From: Rachicladosporium sp. CCFEE 5018
Taxonomy: Eukaryota > Ascomycota > Dothideomycetes > Cladosporiales > Cladosporiaceae
Direction: 5' to 3'
NCBI GenBank assembly: GCA_002077045.2
Contig: KZ111176.1
Coordinates: 1-64,000, forward strand
Length of the DNA: 64,000 nt
Shown: positions 9,537 to 19,785 of the stretch, piece by piece
How positions within the stretch are numbered: the first letter of the stretch is position 1
Layout: every line of letters starts with the position of its first letter
Translations under genes and position numbers: made by a program
Notes under the pieces: generated by a model
Database searches by the model: none
What the model saw: only the letters and a program-made list of their open reading frames with translations
Told to the model about the DNA's origin: nothing

Positions 9537-10170
9537 ATGAGAAAGTGTAGCGAATTTACGATAATGCCTACCCACTGGTCGCATCCACCTTCGCCATGCT
9601 TCTCACCAGTCAAGCTGGCCACTAGAGCAGATTCATGGCAAACCGACGCAGAAGTGATGGAGTGTGATGGGCTAAATCTGTACTGGAGATGGCGATCTTG
9701 CATTCCGCCATGTGCAACGCCCAAGATTACATACTTGGGTGTGCTGCGATCGGGGTGAAGTTTGGGATGTCGTTGGGCAAGTCGTGACAAATCTGGAGGC
9801 AAAACGAAAGTTGTAATAATGGTCACGTGAGGATCACGGGCCGACGATGGAAAAGGCAGGATTTCAGGGTTCATTAAGTAGCATTACTTCCATCAGTGTC
9901 ACTTGATCCCACTCCGCCATAGACTCTGCTCTCATAATTTGAGTTCTGGGAAATTTCTTCGCCGTGCTGCCTCCCTACACCATCTCGATGTCCATCCCTC
10001 CCCGCCAAGCCATGTGTCAATCCCGATTTGTTGCAATAATGCCAGGATCTAGTCCTGCCTGTTTCCTGGATAATTGATGTTAGCGAGGCAGCCAACTATG
10101 TCACTTGCCCGGTTTCGTACCTTGAGTGATGTTTTGGCAGTGATTCCCTCTAGCAATCGTCCTCTAATCA
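9537..10170. other. Intergenic between CLP1 and the unknown gene; contains a segment with no counterpart in copy B
   Basis: From about 9540 to 9905 the sequence shares no alignment with copy B (31348-31722). Alignment resumes at the shared CAGACTCTGCTCTCATA-like segment (AGACTCTGCTCTCATA near 9920). No gene, terminal repeat or transposase was seen in the segment. CLP1 and the following gene are convergent, so only 3' ends are affected. Confidence 0.6.
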
Positions 10171-11087
10171 CTAGGGCAGAGCAGCCAGATACTCCGCCAG
10201 ATCTTTGTCGAGCTTCGTGAACGAGATCCTCGCCTGCTTCATGCCCGCCACGTTTGCCTTCTTGGTGCGGAACAGCGCATCGTCCAGATCACCCTGGTCT
10301 TTTTCGCTCAAGTTCTTGTGCAGCTCCAAGCACTGACCAAGCTCCCACTGCATGAACTTCTCGGCTTGATCAAGCTTCTTGATGAGCCTTTGGGAGTATA
10401 GGGTGCGAAGCTGCTCGAGGTCCTTTGGGACGACCAGGGATAGCTCGGAGATCTTGACGGAGATGCCGCGCAGTAGCAACTCGTGGGTGTCGTGGGGATG
10501 CCTGTCTTTGTTGGCCAGGGCGCGGGCTAGTGCCTCGAGTCGGCTAGTGAAGCGGACTTTGATGATTTGGAACAGGCGAGCGTCGTTATCGGTGCGAATC
10601 CCGGTGCGTGGGAGACCTGTGTACTGTCAGTATCTGGTGTGAACCTGTGCTTCTCGGGCAGGACCTTGAGACTCACGTGGGATGGTATACGCATTGGTGA
10701 CTACCAGCTCATCGTCCTCTTCCTCAAGATCGACGACTTCGGTCGTCTCGTGAACGGCGCTGGTATCGCCGGACTGAGTCGCAGCACTGCGGGTAGGAAG
10801 ACCATGAATCTCGGAGCTTGCGCGCGGTGCGCGACGAGCTCTCTTCGCTGGACGTGCTGGAGGCTTGCGATCTGTCATCGTCAGCTTTGCGTGCAGAGGT
10901 TGCAATCGAGGTGAAGGTTACCGTCGTCTGGCATTGGTGACTGAGTCATGAAGAGGCGAGGCGTGTCCGGGACGTTGGTGTACAAGCTCGCCATATCGTC
11001 CTGCTGGTCTTGACGAACTCTGCGCAGTCGAGGGTTGGGCGTCTGGTCTTCGGGAGTTATGATGTTGGTGTCGGGTATGACAGGCAT
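10171..11087 (-). CDS. Unknown three-exon gene, copy A (intact)
   Basis: I model exons 10922-11087, 10677-10871 and 10171-10616, with introns of 50 and 60 bp. Both introns have GT..AG ends and the first a CTGAC branch site. The 268-residue product is not recognised. Exon 1 has a compact motif, PDTPRLFMTQSP. Exon 2 is basic (KRARRAPRAS) then acidic (DLEEEDDELV). Exon 3 is helical and highly charged (RLIKKLDQAEKFMQWELGQCL, given as RLIKKLDQAEKF then MQWELGQC), suggesting a coiled coil. The basic region may act as a nuclear signal, but that is inference. Codon-phase joins are exact (807 bases). Copy B carries a one-base insertion that truncates the protein. The gene is convergent with CLP1 and followed by sreA on the same strand. 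Confidence 0.65.
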
Positions 11088-11699
11088 GTCGAGATGGTGT
11101 TACTTGTGCTGTATTGTCGAAAGGGGTTGGTGTATGATGAAAGAGAGAGATAGAGAGATCAACTTCGAGTATATCAAGCCGAGTGTGAGAGCACGGGTTC
11201 CTATGTCAGGCAAATAAGACGGCTCATGCCAAAGATGACATCAAATGAGTGATGAGACGATTGATGCGAGCTACACGGCGGTGTCACTATCGTTCCTCAA
11301 GCAGTGAGGTTCGTAGTGAGTGAAGCAGTGAGCGGAGGTCGCTCACAGAACCTGTCATGTGGTTGCATGTTCCAGTAATCCCAGTCCTGGGATTCGGGCA
11401 AAGATCTGTACGAGCCGGGATTATCGCAGAGGAGTCAATGTGCCCGACTTGCGATTCCTGTGGAAGCGTAACATAGTCCGGACACGAGCTAGCAGTGTGC
11501 ACACTTCCCATGAGCTTGCTCACAGAGAATGGATCGAACGGCGCGGAAGAGGATCTTGACATGGAGTTGAGGCGCATGGAGTCCATCAGTTGCTACAACC
11601 TAAGCAGATGGGGACCTCATAAGCGAGCCAAACGTACGCTTCGATCGCGTTCGTGTGGGGCGCCTCTGAGTAGATGACATCGAGCTAGGCGGTCAACCC
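11088..11699. other. Intergenic between the unknown gene and sreA 3' end, copy A
   Basis: About 600 bases with no supported gene. It contains the upstream region of the unknown gene, a purine-rich run (GAAAGAGAGAGATAGAGAGA near 11140) and one unit of a 12-base motif (ggttcgtagtga, 11308-11319) that is doubled in copy B. Confidence 0.5.
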
Positions 11700-12222
11700 T
11701 CAGTGCCCGCCCGCCGCGCTCTCTTCGTCAGCAAGCAGCTGCCGAATCTCCCTCTCCTTCTCCTCCAACATCCGTTTCATCTTGTCGGCTTCAGCCTGCA
11801 GTTGCGCTCGCCGAGCTTCTTTCGACTCTGCGATCTCGGGCAGTCCGCTCCCCGACGCCGGCTCATCGGTCAGTGCAGGTGTCCGTGGCAATGTCGGTTC
11901 AGTGTGGTGAAGGGTCGGTGAGGCTACATTCTGCGCGTGTGAGTAAGATGGCAAGCCATCAACCGGCGACAAGGATCGTTTGCGTGACGAGGAATCCTGA
12001 AGCTGGGGGTCGACGTTGCTTTGCGCTGGAGGCCGGCCATTCCGAGAGAACATGTCAGTGAAGTCGACTGGGATGGGACCACTAGGTGGTCTGTTATGGG
12101 CATCCTGATGATATGGGTTCGCGTATGAGTAAGTTGAATTGGGTCCATCGCCGTTCTGGAAAGATGGCGAGTGCGGATCGACCCCAGGCGGCAACGACTG
12201 GCGTTCGCTCTCAGCAATCTCA
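11652..12222. repeat. 571-base segment identical to 34152-34722
   Basis: By line-by-line reading, 11652-12222 equals 34152-34722 with a constant offset of 22500 and no difference. Copy B (33481-34051) differs from both at several sites, for example TAAGATGG against TAAGAGGG. The overlap implies that the contig ending at 12222 and the contig starting at 34152 are the same molecule. Confidence 0.93.
11700..12222 (-). CDS. sreA: sreA, 3' fragment at the end of the copy A contig
   Basis: This is the last 523 coding bases of the SreA-type GATA factor that is complete at 34200-35878. The fragment covers the Ser/Pro-rich C-terminal region and the terminal basic coiled coil (ARRAQLQAEADKMKRMLEEK) ending in ADEESAAGGH. 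Both zinc fingers fall beyond the contig end. Because the bases are identical to 34200-34722, this is best treated as a second rendering of the same locus, not another gene copy. Confidence 0.85.
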
Positions 12223-12322
12223 NNNNNNNNNNNNNNNNNNNNNNNNNNNNNNNNNNNNNNNNNNNNNNNNNNNNNNNNNNNNNNNNNNNNNNNNNNNNNN
12301 NNNNNNNNNNNNNNNNNNNNNN
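12223..12322. other. Assembly gap of exactly 100 N
   Basis: One hundred N is the usual placeholder for a scaffold gap of unknown length. The left flank is inside sreA and the right flank inside a URK1-type gene. These two loci are separated by about 20 kb in the contig that follows, so the join is suspect. Confidence 0.98.
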
Positions 12323-12338
12323 CCCACTGACATCTCAC

Positions 12339-13059
12339 AGGCATGGTCTCCGATCGCGTGCACAAGACACTCGACGAGAAGTCGGCAATGCACCAAGCCG
12401 AGCTTAGACGACTCGGTCAAGCCTCTGAAGATGCGCCCCTCTCCGGTCATGTAATCATGCTCGAGCACAATAATCAGATCCGAGGCATCAACACAAAGCT
12501 TATCGAGTCCAGCACCGATCGTGAGGACTTCGTGTTCTACTTCGACAGGCTTGCTGTGCTCCTCATAGAGAAAGCGACTGAATGTTTTCGCTTCAAGCCG
12601 AGCACCGTGCAGACGCCCGTGCCGAACGAAAGCTACAATGGGCTTGTGGCGGACGGCATTGTCTCTGCGGTCGTCATCCTACGAGGCGGCAGTATCCTCG
12701 AGACTGGACTGAAGCGAGTCATACCAGACTGCCGCACAGGACGCATGCTGATTCAGACAAACTTTCGCACTGGCGAGCCTGAGCTTCACTACTACTCGTT
12801 GTCATCAGACATTGCTCAGCATACTGGCGTGATGCTGCTCGATCCGCAAATGAGCAGCGGCGGTGCAGCGCTGATGGCAGTGAAGGTACTGCTAGATCAC
12901 GGCGTTCATGAGGATCGCATTGTGTTCGTCACGTGCACTGCAGGCAATCAGGGCTTGCGGCGCTTGATGAGTGTGTTTCCTGACATCAAGGTGATCGTGT
13001 CCAGGATGGTAGACGATCTGGAGACGCGATGGGTGGAGGAGAGGTACTTGGGTTGCTGA
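12339..13059 (+). CDS. URK1: Uridine kinase / UPRT-like protein, 3' exon only (5' lost in gap)
   Basis: About 240 residues correspond to the uracil-phosphoribosyltransferase-like half of fungal Urk1-type proteins, which salvage pyrimidines. Visible family motifs are HNNQIRGINTKLI, DREDFVFYFDRLAVLLIEKA, ILRGGSILETGLKRVIP, the PRPP-site region LLDPQMSSGGAALMAVKVLL and the C-terminal VEERYLGC. The contig starts at 12323 and the first bases (CTGAC..CTCACAG before 12339) look like an intron end, so this is an internal or last exon. The kinase domain would lie in the gap or on the missing left side. A free-standing UPRT beginning at the ATG at 12343 is possible but less likely. The PRPP loop has SSGG where bacterial UPRTs have ATGG, so catalytic activity is uncertain. 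Confidence 0.75.
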
Positions 13060-13423
13060 GTCGCAACCAAGTCTAGGCAAGTGAAGTTAGACGTCCACTT
13101 TGTACAAATGCACGTATATGATCTGACCAAGTCACAAGTGAATGTGTGCGGTCACGAGTCTTTCATTCACTCTGTGCTCCTCGATGATTCCTCACCAAAC
13201 TGCCTCGTGACAATTGCCACCTTGCATTCACTATCTCATCCCCGCTGCATCTTCCACACACTCTCTTTGCATCATCGAGTCTCCTGCGCCACTGCAAAGA
13301 CAGCTGGTGAAGTCAACAGAGCCTGAACAACCAGTGAGCGATCAAGCTTCACCTACTTCCCTACCATCGCCACCGACGACACTCATCTACAACCTACTAG
13401 ACTCGAGATCGCAAGCACTCAGA
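13060..13423. other. Intergenic, upstream of the unknown gene at 13424
   Basis: Nothing recognisable apart from CT-rich and short repeated CATC/CACTC tracts consistent with a fungal promoter or 5' UTR. An open frame extends upstream from 13424 to 13214, but its codons look like UTR. Confidence 0.4.
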
Positions 13424-14155
13424 ATGGCTTCCACCTCCACTGGTGAAAGTCGTCTGCGCGAGGCAAGCAACACGCCGCTCCTTCTCTCGCGCCCGGCGAA
13501 ACTATACGGCACCCACGAGTCCACCTCCACCACCCGCCCCTTCCTCACACGCGCCATCACGACTCTGCCAAGTACCACATCCGCCACCGCTTCAACCTCC
13601 CCACGAACTCGCCCGCAACTCTCCCGGCCACTCCTGAACCGCGCAGCCACAACAGCCACAGGGCTTCAATCACTCGCCACCGCCCCGAAGCCTGCCCGTC
13701 CCAGCCTGCTCCGACGCATCACCTCCACCGCCGACGCCCTCCTCGACCTTTCGAACGCCACCCACCGCAACGCACCGCCTGCTCCTTCGCACTGGACGGA
13801 CCACATGCACCGTCGCGCGCTGCTGGATACCTGGGATCGCGTGCATGAAGCTGCTGGGAGTTCGGACAGCAAGTACCCGAAGAGCTTGGTCGGGCAGCTG
13901 GTGAGTGTGGAGAAGGAGATGCTTACGAAATTTCCGGAATTGGTGGAGGGGGAGAGGGGTTTAGCGAGGGAGTGGATGGAGTATGTGCTCGGGGTAGGGT
14001 TGAGGTTCCCTTGTAAGTTCTGTTCCCGAGATTGAGTTTGGATGAGGGTGTTTGCGACTGACTAGTGTACAGGGTGTACTACGGAGAAGATGGGAAAGTG
14101 GGAGGTCGTGGCTAGTGTTGGGAAGCTTGGGGCGAGGGGCTGGGGACCGTGGTAA
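13424..14155 (+). CDS. Unknown 223-residue protein, two exons
   Basis: Exons 13424-14012 and 14073-14155 are joined by a 60-bp intron (GTAAGT..ACAG with CTGAC). Splicing converts the frame end into a sensible tail (CTTEKMGKWEVVASVGKLG..GWGPW). The first 120 residues are low-complexity Ser/Thr/Arg/Pro with repeated LLxR-type motifs (LLLSRPAKL, PLLNRAATT, SLLRRITST). The second half is compact and probably folded: RALLDTWDRVHEAAG, then SLVGQLVSVEKEMLTKFPEL, then REWMEYVLGVGLRFPW. The Arg/Ser-rich start could be a mitochondrial presequence. I do not recognise the family. Confidence 0.6.
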
Positions 14156-14800
14156 GACGGACAGCTTCGAGGACTCAAGCATAGAGACTTGGAGACAGTA
14201 CATGCAATATTGTTCACGGGTATGGCGTCTGTGAGGTTGGCAGCGCCGCTCCACGACACGACGGGTGGTCTTCAACGATCACTTGGAACCCAGAGGGTAG
14301 GCTGCAGCAGGTATCTCTTAAGGTGAGATAGACTGTTTGTAGGGGCTAGACCTTTTTGGCGAGACAGGTCATGGACCAGTACACGTGTTTGGAAACTTTT
14401 GTGTAAGGATCGTGCCTCTGCGCATGAATAGATTGGTCGTGCGAGACAGGAGGTCAGTAAGATTTCTGGACTAATGCCTCAGGCATGAGCCTTGGCACTA
14501 GCGCTTATCAAACCACTAGATCGACAGTGAACATTGAAGGCGCGTATCGCACCGCTAGATCAAATCCAATGGTGATATGACGGTAACTAGACAGACGTAG
14601 CGGCCTGAAGATTTTCACTCACTGTCGTCGTGTACGTGCTGTGTTACTTCAGTCAAGTGCTCGGCGCTCAGCCACCACGATCCGGTCGTCAGCGATCCAC
14701 TCTCAGCTGTTGACTTCATGCAAGTGTAAACGGTCAAATTGTTGACAACACTTAAACGATTCATCGAGTCTCCTCGAATCCACTGATCAGTCCAGTAATC
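14156..14800. other. Intergenic, upstream of het-C
   Basis: About 640 bases with no supported gene on either strand. Presumably 3' flank of the preceding gene and promoter of het-C; no specific element identified. Confidence 0.5.
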
Positions 14801-17179
14801 ATGGCGAACACTCAACTTCTCGTCTTGGTCGGCGTTGCACTGATACTATGTCTCGCAACACCCACTCACGCCTTCGGTGCCGGCAATATCGCCTCGATTT
14901 CACGCATTGAAGGTCACAACTGGCGTCATGGCGACATCGAGGACATGCTCAAGACTGTTGCCTGTCTGAAAGGCCACAAATGGTCCAGCATGATGATCAA
15001 GCGAGTTTACTTCGGAAACTGGCTTCGTGATTACTCGCAGGCGGTTGATGTCGGTACGCTGAAGGGTGTGCAAGCTGACACTATTCGGATCCTGGTCTGG
15101 GTGCTGGCATTCATGGCCTTTGGGTATGCGACTGCGGAGTTCGAGGTCACCGCGGAGAGGTTGGGGGTTTACAGGCCAGAGGAGCATATCGATAATCCGA
15201 AGGTAGATTAATTGACTTCACTCTCGATGGGAACTGTTTTGCTGACCTCTTGACAGGATTATGCCGACAACATCGATGCGCGACAACACGATCAGCGTCT
15301 ACGAGGGCCAGTGTCGCAGCAAGAGCTAGCTGTCGACCCCAAAACTGGCATGAAGAACTACATCGCCAACGATCGTGGTGGCTGGGCTACTTCACTAGGC
15401 TACATCAAGTTCAGCTTCGCACGCAGCATCCACTTCGGCCGGCTGTACACTCATGGTGCCAACAAAGGTCGCGAAGAAGATCTTTGCGAGGCACTCAGAT
15501 GCCTTGGCCAAGGTCTTCACTGCCTTGAGGACTTCGGCGCCCATACCAACTACACCGAGCTTGCACTCCAAGAACTTGGCCATCGTGGTGTGTTCGCACA
15601 TGTCGGCGCTCATGCCCAGATCAATTTGCATGGCAAGCAGACTTTCCCTCTAGTGACGGGCACATTCGGTGGTGTCGACTTCCTTCATTCGGTACTCGGC
15701 GAAGCTACCGACCACGTCACGCAGACCGAGATTGAGGAGCTTGATGAAAAGCTGACGAAAGCGCAAGGCTCTGGTAGCAGGGATGCCGCAGGCGGCGATC
15801 CGGCAGCGCGCGCATCGGACTTCACCAATCTCTTGGCCAGTGTGCCTGGCACAGGTGGTCTGATTCAAGAAGCCATCAGCCTCCAAGCCGCTTCAGATGC
15901 CGAAGTCATGCAGAACGCTCGTGGCCAAGCAGACTACTCTCAGAACTTCGACCCCAGTAACTCATCTAACCTCTACTACACTTCCTCCCGAGCTGGGCCC
16001 AATGCATTCTCAGCACCTCCCGGCTCACAGGGCGGGCCTCCCGGACCTGGTATCCCAGGCACAAACATCGACCCAAAAGCCGCGATAGCAAAGATCTACC
16101 CTCTGCTTCTCTTCCGCGATAACGTCGTGCGCACGATCTCAGGTATCGTCTCCAAGATCCCCGGGCTGGAGAAGATGATCGAGACTATTTCCGAGCGTGT
16201 CACACTCTTCATCATGGGCTTACTCGCGCCGTACATGAAGCCCATCATTGCTGCGGCATCGAATAGTCTGAAGACTGGCAGTAGTACGGTCGTAGATGCG
16301 AGCGCGAAGCAGCAATTCCTCGTGTGGAATGATGCAACGAGTACAGATCCCACGCATTCCATGTTAAGCAAGGACCACTTCAGCAACCTTCTCAACCAAC
16401 CTGCTGGCGAAGTTGCGGCGGTCATCCTTCAGTACGTCGCTCCTCGCGTAGTGTACGCTTGGGATCGCCCTGACGTCCCAGTGGACGAAGTACTGAATGA
16501 CGTGGCGCGCGTCTTCCATCACCCTGCCATCCGGGACAGGAACCTAGAAATTCATCGCAACATGTTTGGCGTTGTGGAGAAATGGGCGAACGGACCAGGG
16601 CGCAAGCATAACCTCGATCAAGTACTCGGAAGCGAGAGCGTCAAGGCTGGGCGCAACCATACAGTACAGAAGATGAGTGCTGGAGGATTTGCTGATCTCG
16701 GCATTCCCGGTATTGGTGGTGGACCACACGGTCAGGGCGGTCATGGTGGAGGGATGGGGATGGGGATGTTTGGTCAACAAGGTGGTGGGCGGAGAGAGCT
16801 CGGGGACGATGACACGACCGGTCAGAGTTATGGTGGCTACAGCTCTCAGGACCAGAGCTACCAGCAAACGCCGGGCGCCTTCGGCCAAGATCTGTCTGGT
16901 CCACAGCGTACGGCTAGCTTCGAGCCCAGCGATGCAAGCGCAATGCCCACCTCTTACCAGCAAGGCTACGAGGACTACAATCAGCTGCCTCAGCAGCCGC
17001 CTGGAGGGTATGATCAAGGCGGCTATCAACAGCCGCAGCAGCAGTACGGCTACGATCAGGGTCAAGGTCAGGTTCAGGGACAGCAGCCAGGATACGGTGG
17101 CCAGCCCGGATACGGAGGACAGTATGAGACGTATGGGCAGGGTCCGCACGGGTATGGAAGGGGCGGTGGGTATCAGTGA
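14801..17179 (+). CDS. het-C: HET-C family protein
   Basis: Exons 14801-15202 and 15257-17179 (54-bp intron) give 774 residues. Residues 1-24 form a signal peptide (LLVLVGVALILCLATPTHA). The Het-C domain follows with the family's opening (FGAGNIASISRIEGHNWRHG), FGNWLRDYSQAVDVGTLK, a membrane-like helix (IRILVWVLAFMAFGY) and the metal-binding-like motif GLHCLEDFGAHTNYTELAL, with H222, E225, D226 and H230. From about residue 590 the tail is rich in Gly, Gln and Tyr with repeats such as QPGYGGQPGYGGQ. In Neurospora, het-c controls vegetative incompatibility. The domain resembles zinc-dependent phospholipase C folds, so a membrane or lipid role is plausible. No lesion seen. Confidence 0.92.
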
Positions 17180-17822
17180 TGAATGAGCGTAGATGATCGA
17201 GGGACGCTTTGATAGTTTACGACAGTCACGATGGGTGATAGTAAGTGCTGCTGTATGGTGTATGGCTGCGCCATAAAGACACACAGCTGTGCAATGAGTT
17301 GACGGCTTGCAGCATCGGTCTACCACACTCGACATAGCGTAGAGGTGCTATGATCCATCTAAGCTCTCTCACGCGAGGTACAAAACCATGTGAAGCTGTC
17401 CAACATCGTCACACAGTACATCCAGACCTGAGAGTGGCAGAACATGACCTGACTAATTTGTACCAAACAAGGACCCGAACAAGAGACGGCTATCTACGCG
17501 GACAATGCCACCATCGCGTTCCGTGATAGTCATTCATGCCGTCAAAGACTACCAGCAGATCCTTCTAGAGCAGTCATGGCGTACGAGCACTCCTAACCAA
17601 TGCGGATAGAGCGATGCGCCACCTACCTAATCTCTTCCAGAACTTGAACAACACCACTCTTGTGCCGTAGAGTACTGCTCAAGCATTCCTTGCTTTGTCT
17701 ACCTTCTGCCCTCTCCACCCTCTCCAGCAGCCCAAGAACATCTCATATATGCTCCCTGTCTTCCCTCTGAACCCTCTACTTCCTATCCCGCACATCCCCA
17801 CCAGTACAAGACAACTCAAATC
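17180..17822. other. Intergenic between het-C and the Myb-like gene
   Basis: About 640 bases without a supported gene. The 150 bases before 17823 are CT-rich (CTCTCCACCCTCTCCAGC), as is common upstream of fungal starts. Confidence 0.5.
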
Positions 17823-18386
17823 ATGCCGGCCAAGAGCGATGACAACACCAATCTCCGCTTCATGCACGCATGTCTATTGGCCTCAGACTACACCCGCATT
17901 GACTTCAACGAGGTCAGCGCCAAGTTCGGGATTCAGGCTCCTGCTGCTCGGAAGCGTTTCGCTCGCCTGCACACCGGGCTGGGCGGCAAGACCAAGACAA
18001 GGAAGAGATTGAATTCCGTAGTAGCAAGAGGGAGCAAAGCTGGAGCGAGCGCGAAGGGCGAGTCTGGCATGAGTGGCAAAGGTAGCTTCGGAGGAGGGCC
18101 CGCGGAGGACGACGATGAAATTGTGGTGGCGAGGAAAGTCGAGAGGGCGTCGATCGGGATCAAGAAAGAGGAACCAGACGGGGATGAGGGAGCTATGACC
18201 AGCCAGGATCAATGGTTCGGCGGGTTCGTTGCACCGTCGGTCATTGGAGGGGGTCCAGGGTACTACGGGCCACCATGTGGCATGGTGCCACCACATCTGA
18301 GACAGCCGGATGTCGCTGCCATGCAGGCACCATACTTCGTTGGAGGCTTCCAGGGCGATGCGAAGCCCGCGGCACCCAGTGTTTGA
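17823..18386 (+). CDS. Small Myb-like DNA-binding-domain protein
   Basis: This 187-residue intronless protein starts with a short helical domain: NLRFMHACLLASDYTRIDFN, then EVSAKFGIQAPAARKRFARL. It matches the pattern of the small Myb-like domains abundant in Dothideomycetes, where the first helix is followed by D-[WF]-x-x-[VL]-A and ends in AAxKRxxRL. Here the usual Trp is Phe. The rest is disordered: a basic stretch (KTKTRKRLNSV), Gly/Ser-rich linker, acidic patch and a Gly/Pro-rich tail. Likely nuclear DNA- or chromatin-associated, but no target can be inferred. Confidence 0.55.
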   Translation: MPAKSDDNTNLRFMHACLLASDYTRIDFNEVSAKFGIQAPAARKRFARLHTGLGGKTKTRKRLNSVVARGSKAGASAKGESGMSGKGSFGGGPAEDDDEIVVARKVERASIGIKKEEPDGDEGAMTSQDQWFGGFVAPSVIGGGPGYYGPPCGMVPPHLRQPDVAAMQAPYFVGGFQGDAKPAAPSV

Positions 18387-18514
18387 GGGTATCGCCTTGA
18401 CATGGAGACCGAGTTGCGGTCCGGCGGTGAAGGAGTCGCAGTATCAGAGCGTACAGCATGTTGGCCATAAGGTGGGATGTGAGATACGCAGTCAATGGCC
18501 TTTAGTCCTTCTCG

Positions 18515-19213
18515 TCACCCAGTCGCCTGCCGGTCTAGATCTCGGCTTCGCACGCTCGCAGCCTGCTTTGGTTCAATGCCTGATCCAGCTCCTGCCGCTT
18601 CTTTGAGCGGGGCGTTATATCCATCACTGTACACATCTTCGCTTGCTTCATATGCTAGCTTCGCTTCGGGTCTGCCCTCCGCACTCTCCTCCCTCCTCCC
18701 GATGATCACACTTCCAGCCACTAGTAGACTGGCTCCGAGCCACCAGAGTGCTACATGTCGTCAGGCTTCTGCTCTAGTCTTCTACCATCAATAGAAGTGA
18801 CATGAACCTACCAGGCAACTTCTCCCCGAATACTCCCCACCCCAGAATCGCCGTGACGAAGAAATTGGCACTCGTATTCAGCACACTGACCCTCACCGTA
18901 CTAGTCGCCAAAGTCAAGGCTCTCGTAAACAGCCCCCACATAACAGCATTGAACATCAGATTGCATGCGAAGAAACCCTGAACGCGCATCAGAACGAGGT
19001 GATAACAAGAGAAGTGTGGAAAGTGAGAGATACAAAACGTATGGTTGTCTCGATGATCCTGTCATGCTGCTCGAGACCAAGCAATGATGACACCACGGAA
19101 GACCACGAGGAAGTGAGGGTCGTCGTTGTCAGCTTTGCGAAGACGCCATTGAGGGCTGCGAAGGCGCCGGAGGCGAGGGCGTAGGGCAGCCAGGAGTATT
19201 GCGATAAGGACAT
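18515..19213 (-). CDS. TMEM42-like drug/metabolite-transporter-family membrane protein
   Basis: Three exons, 19034-19213, 18812-18977 and 18515-18750, with introns of 56 and 61 bp, give 193 residues. The protein is a short EamA/DMT-type membrane protein: YALASGAFAALNGVFAKLTT, then FFACNLMFNAVMWGLFTRAL, then VRVSVLNTSANFFVTAILGW and GVFGEKLPG, then LWWLGASLLVAGSVIIGRRE. This order matches eukaryotic TMEM42 homologs, with about four transmembrane segments and a polar C-terminal tail. The first in-frame ATG (19213) starts MSLSQYSWLPY. All exon phases close exactly. Substrate and compartment are unknown. Confidence 0.75.
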
Positions 19214-19785
19214 GATGGCTGTCACGAGCTGGATGTGATGCTCACGATAACATTGACAGAAGTGAGTCTACATCAATGTTCGTGGAAGCCGCGGCTTGGC
19301 AAATATCGTAGGAAGAGCGATGGAAATGATAATAGTGAATCCCTCCCGTGAGACTCTCAGTGGCGATGAAGAATCGCCTGAGGACCTACCTCACACATCA
19401 CACTAGTGTGTATGTTAGTGGAACACTGTTGAGAAACGAACCCCGATGAAGAACCGGCTCGACAAACTTGCGCGGTCTCTACGATAGCACAGAGTCCGAA
19501 TGACAGTCGCGGTGACAACGATAGTAGCATAGGCAGCCTTCGAAATCCTGAAGAATACTGTGTATCTGGAGAGACATCTTGTATACTCATCTACTCAAGG
19601 CTAATGGTACAAGCTGGCCTCCACGACACCCCCTGAACGCCTCCATGTCAGAAATTCCGCCAGAGCCATGCTAATCGCTGCAAGTGAATGACCCTTCGTA
19701 TCATCCTCGTTCCCAGTCATGCGTGAGCATAGTCATGTCTCTGTGCCCACCGTCGCCGGTAATGGACGTCTAAAGCGCCTCAGGC
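19214..19785. other. Intergenic between the TMEM42-like gene and KCS1 3' end
   Basis: About 570 bases with no supported gene: promoter of the TMEM42-like gene and 3' flank of KCS1, both on the minus strand. Nothing else recognised. Confidence 0.5.

Larger units (their letters stand above)
1..12222. repeat. Copy A of a large duplicated block (partner 21811-34051)
   Basis: Bases 1-12222 align with 21811-34051 almost throughout. The offset moves from 21810 to 21805, 21808, 21819 and 21829 through small indels. Genes and order are the same: KCS1, CTNNBL1, dad3, PT-domain gene, CLP1, unknown gene, sreA 3' end. Divergence is a few percent at base level. Counted residue differences are 35 of 583 for CTNNBL1, 12 of 347 for the PT protein and 8 of 480 for CLP1. 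One segment downstream of CLP1 does not align at all. The copies look like homeologs or strongly diverged alleles, not a recent tandem duplication. Confidence 0.95.

Noticed and set aside
9194..9874. 226-residue minus-strand frame overlapping the CLP1 3' end
   Set aside because: Antisense to CLP1 and not preserved in copy B, where sequence after CLP1 is unrelated.
9540..9905. Transposon insertion after CLP1
   Set aside because: Both copies carry similar-length but unrelated sequence, with no terminal repeats, target-site duplication or transposase frame.
16544..17335. 263-residue minus-strand frame opposite the het-C tail
   Set aside because: It is antisense to the Gly/Gln/Tyr-rich coding tail and its open length follows from that codon bias.
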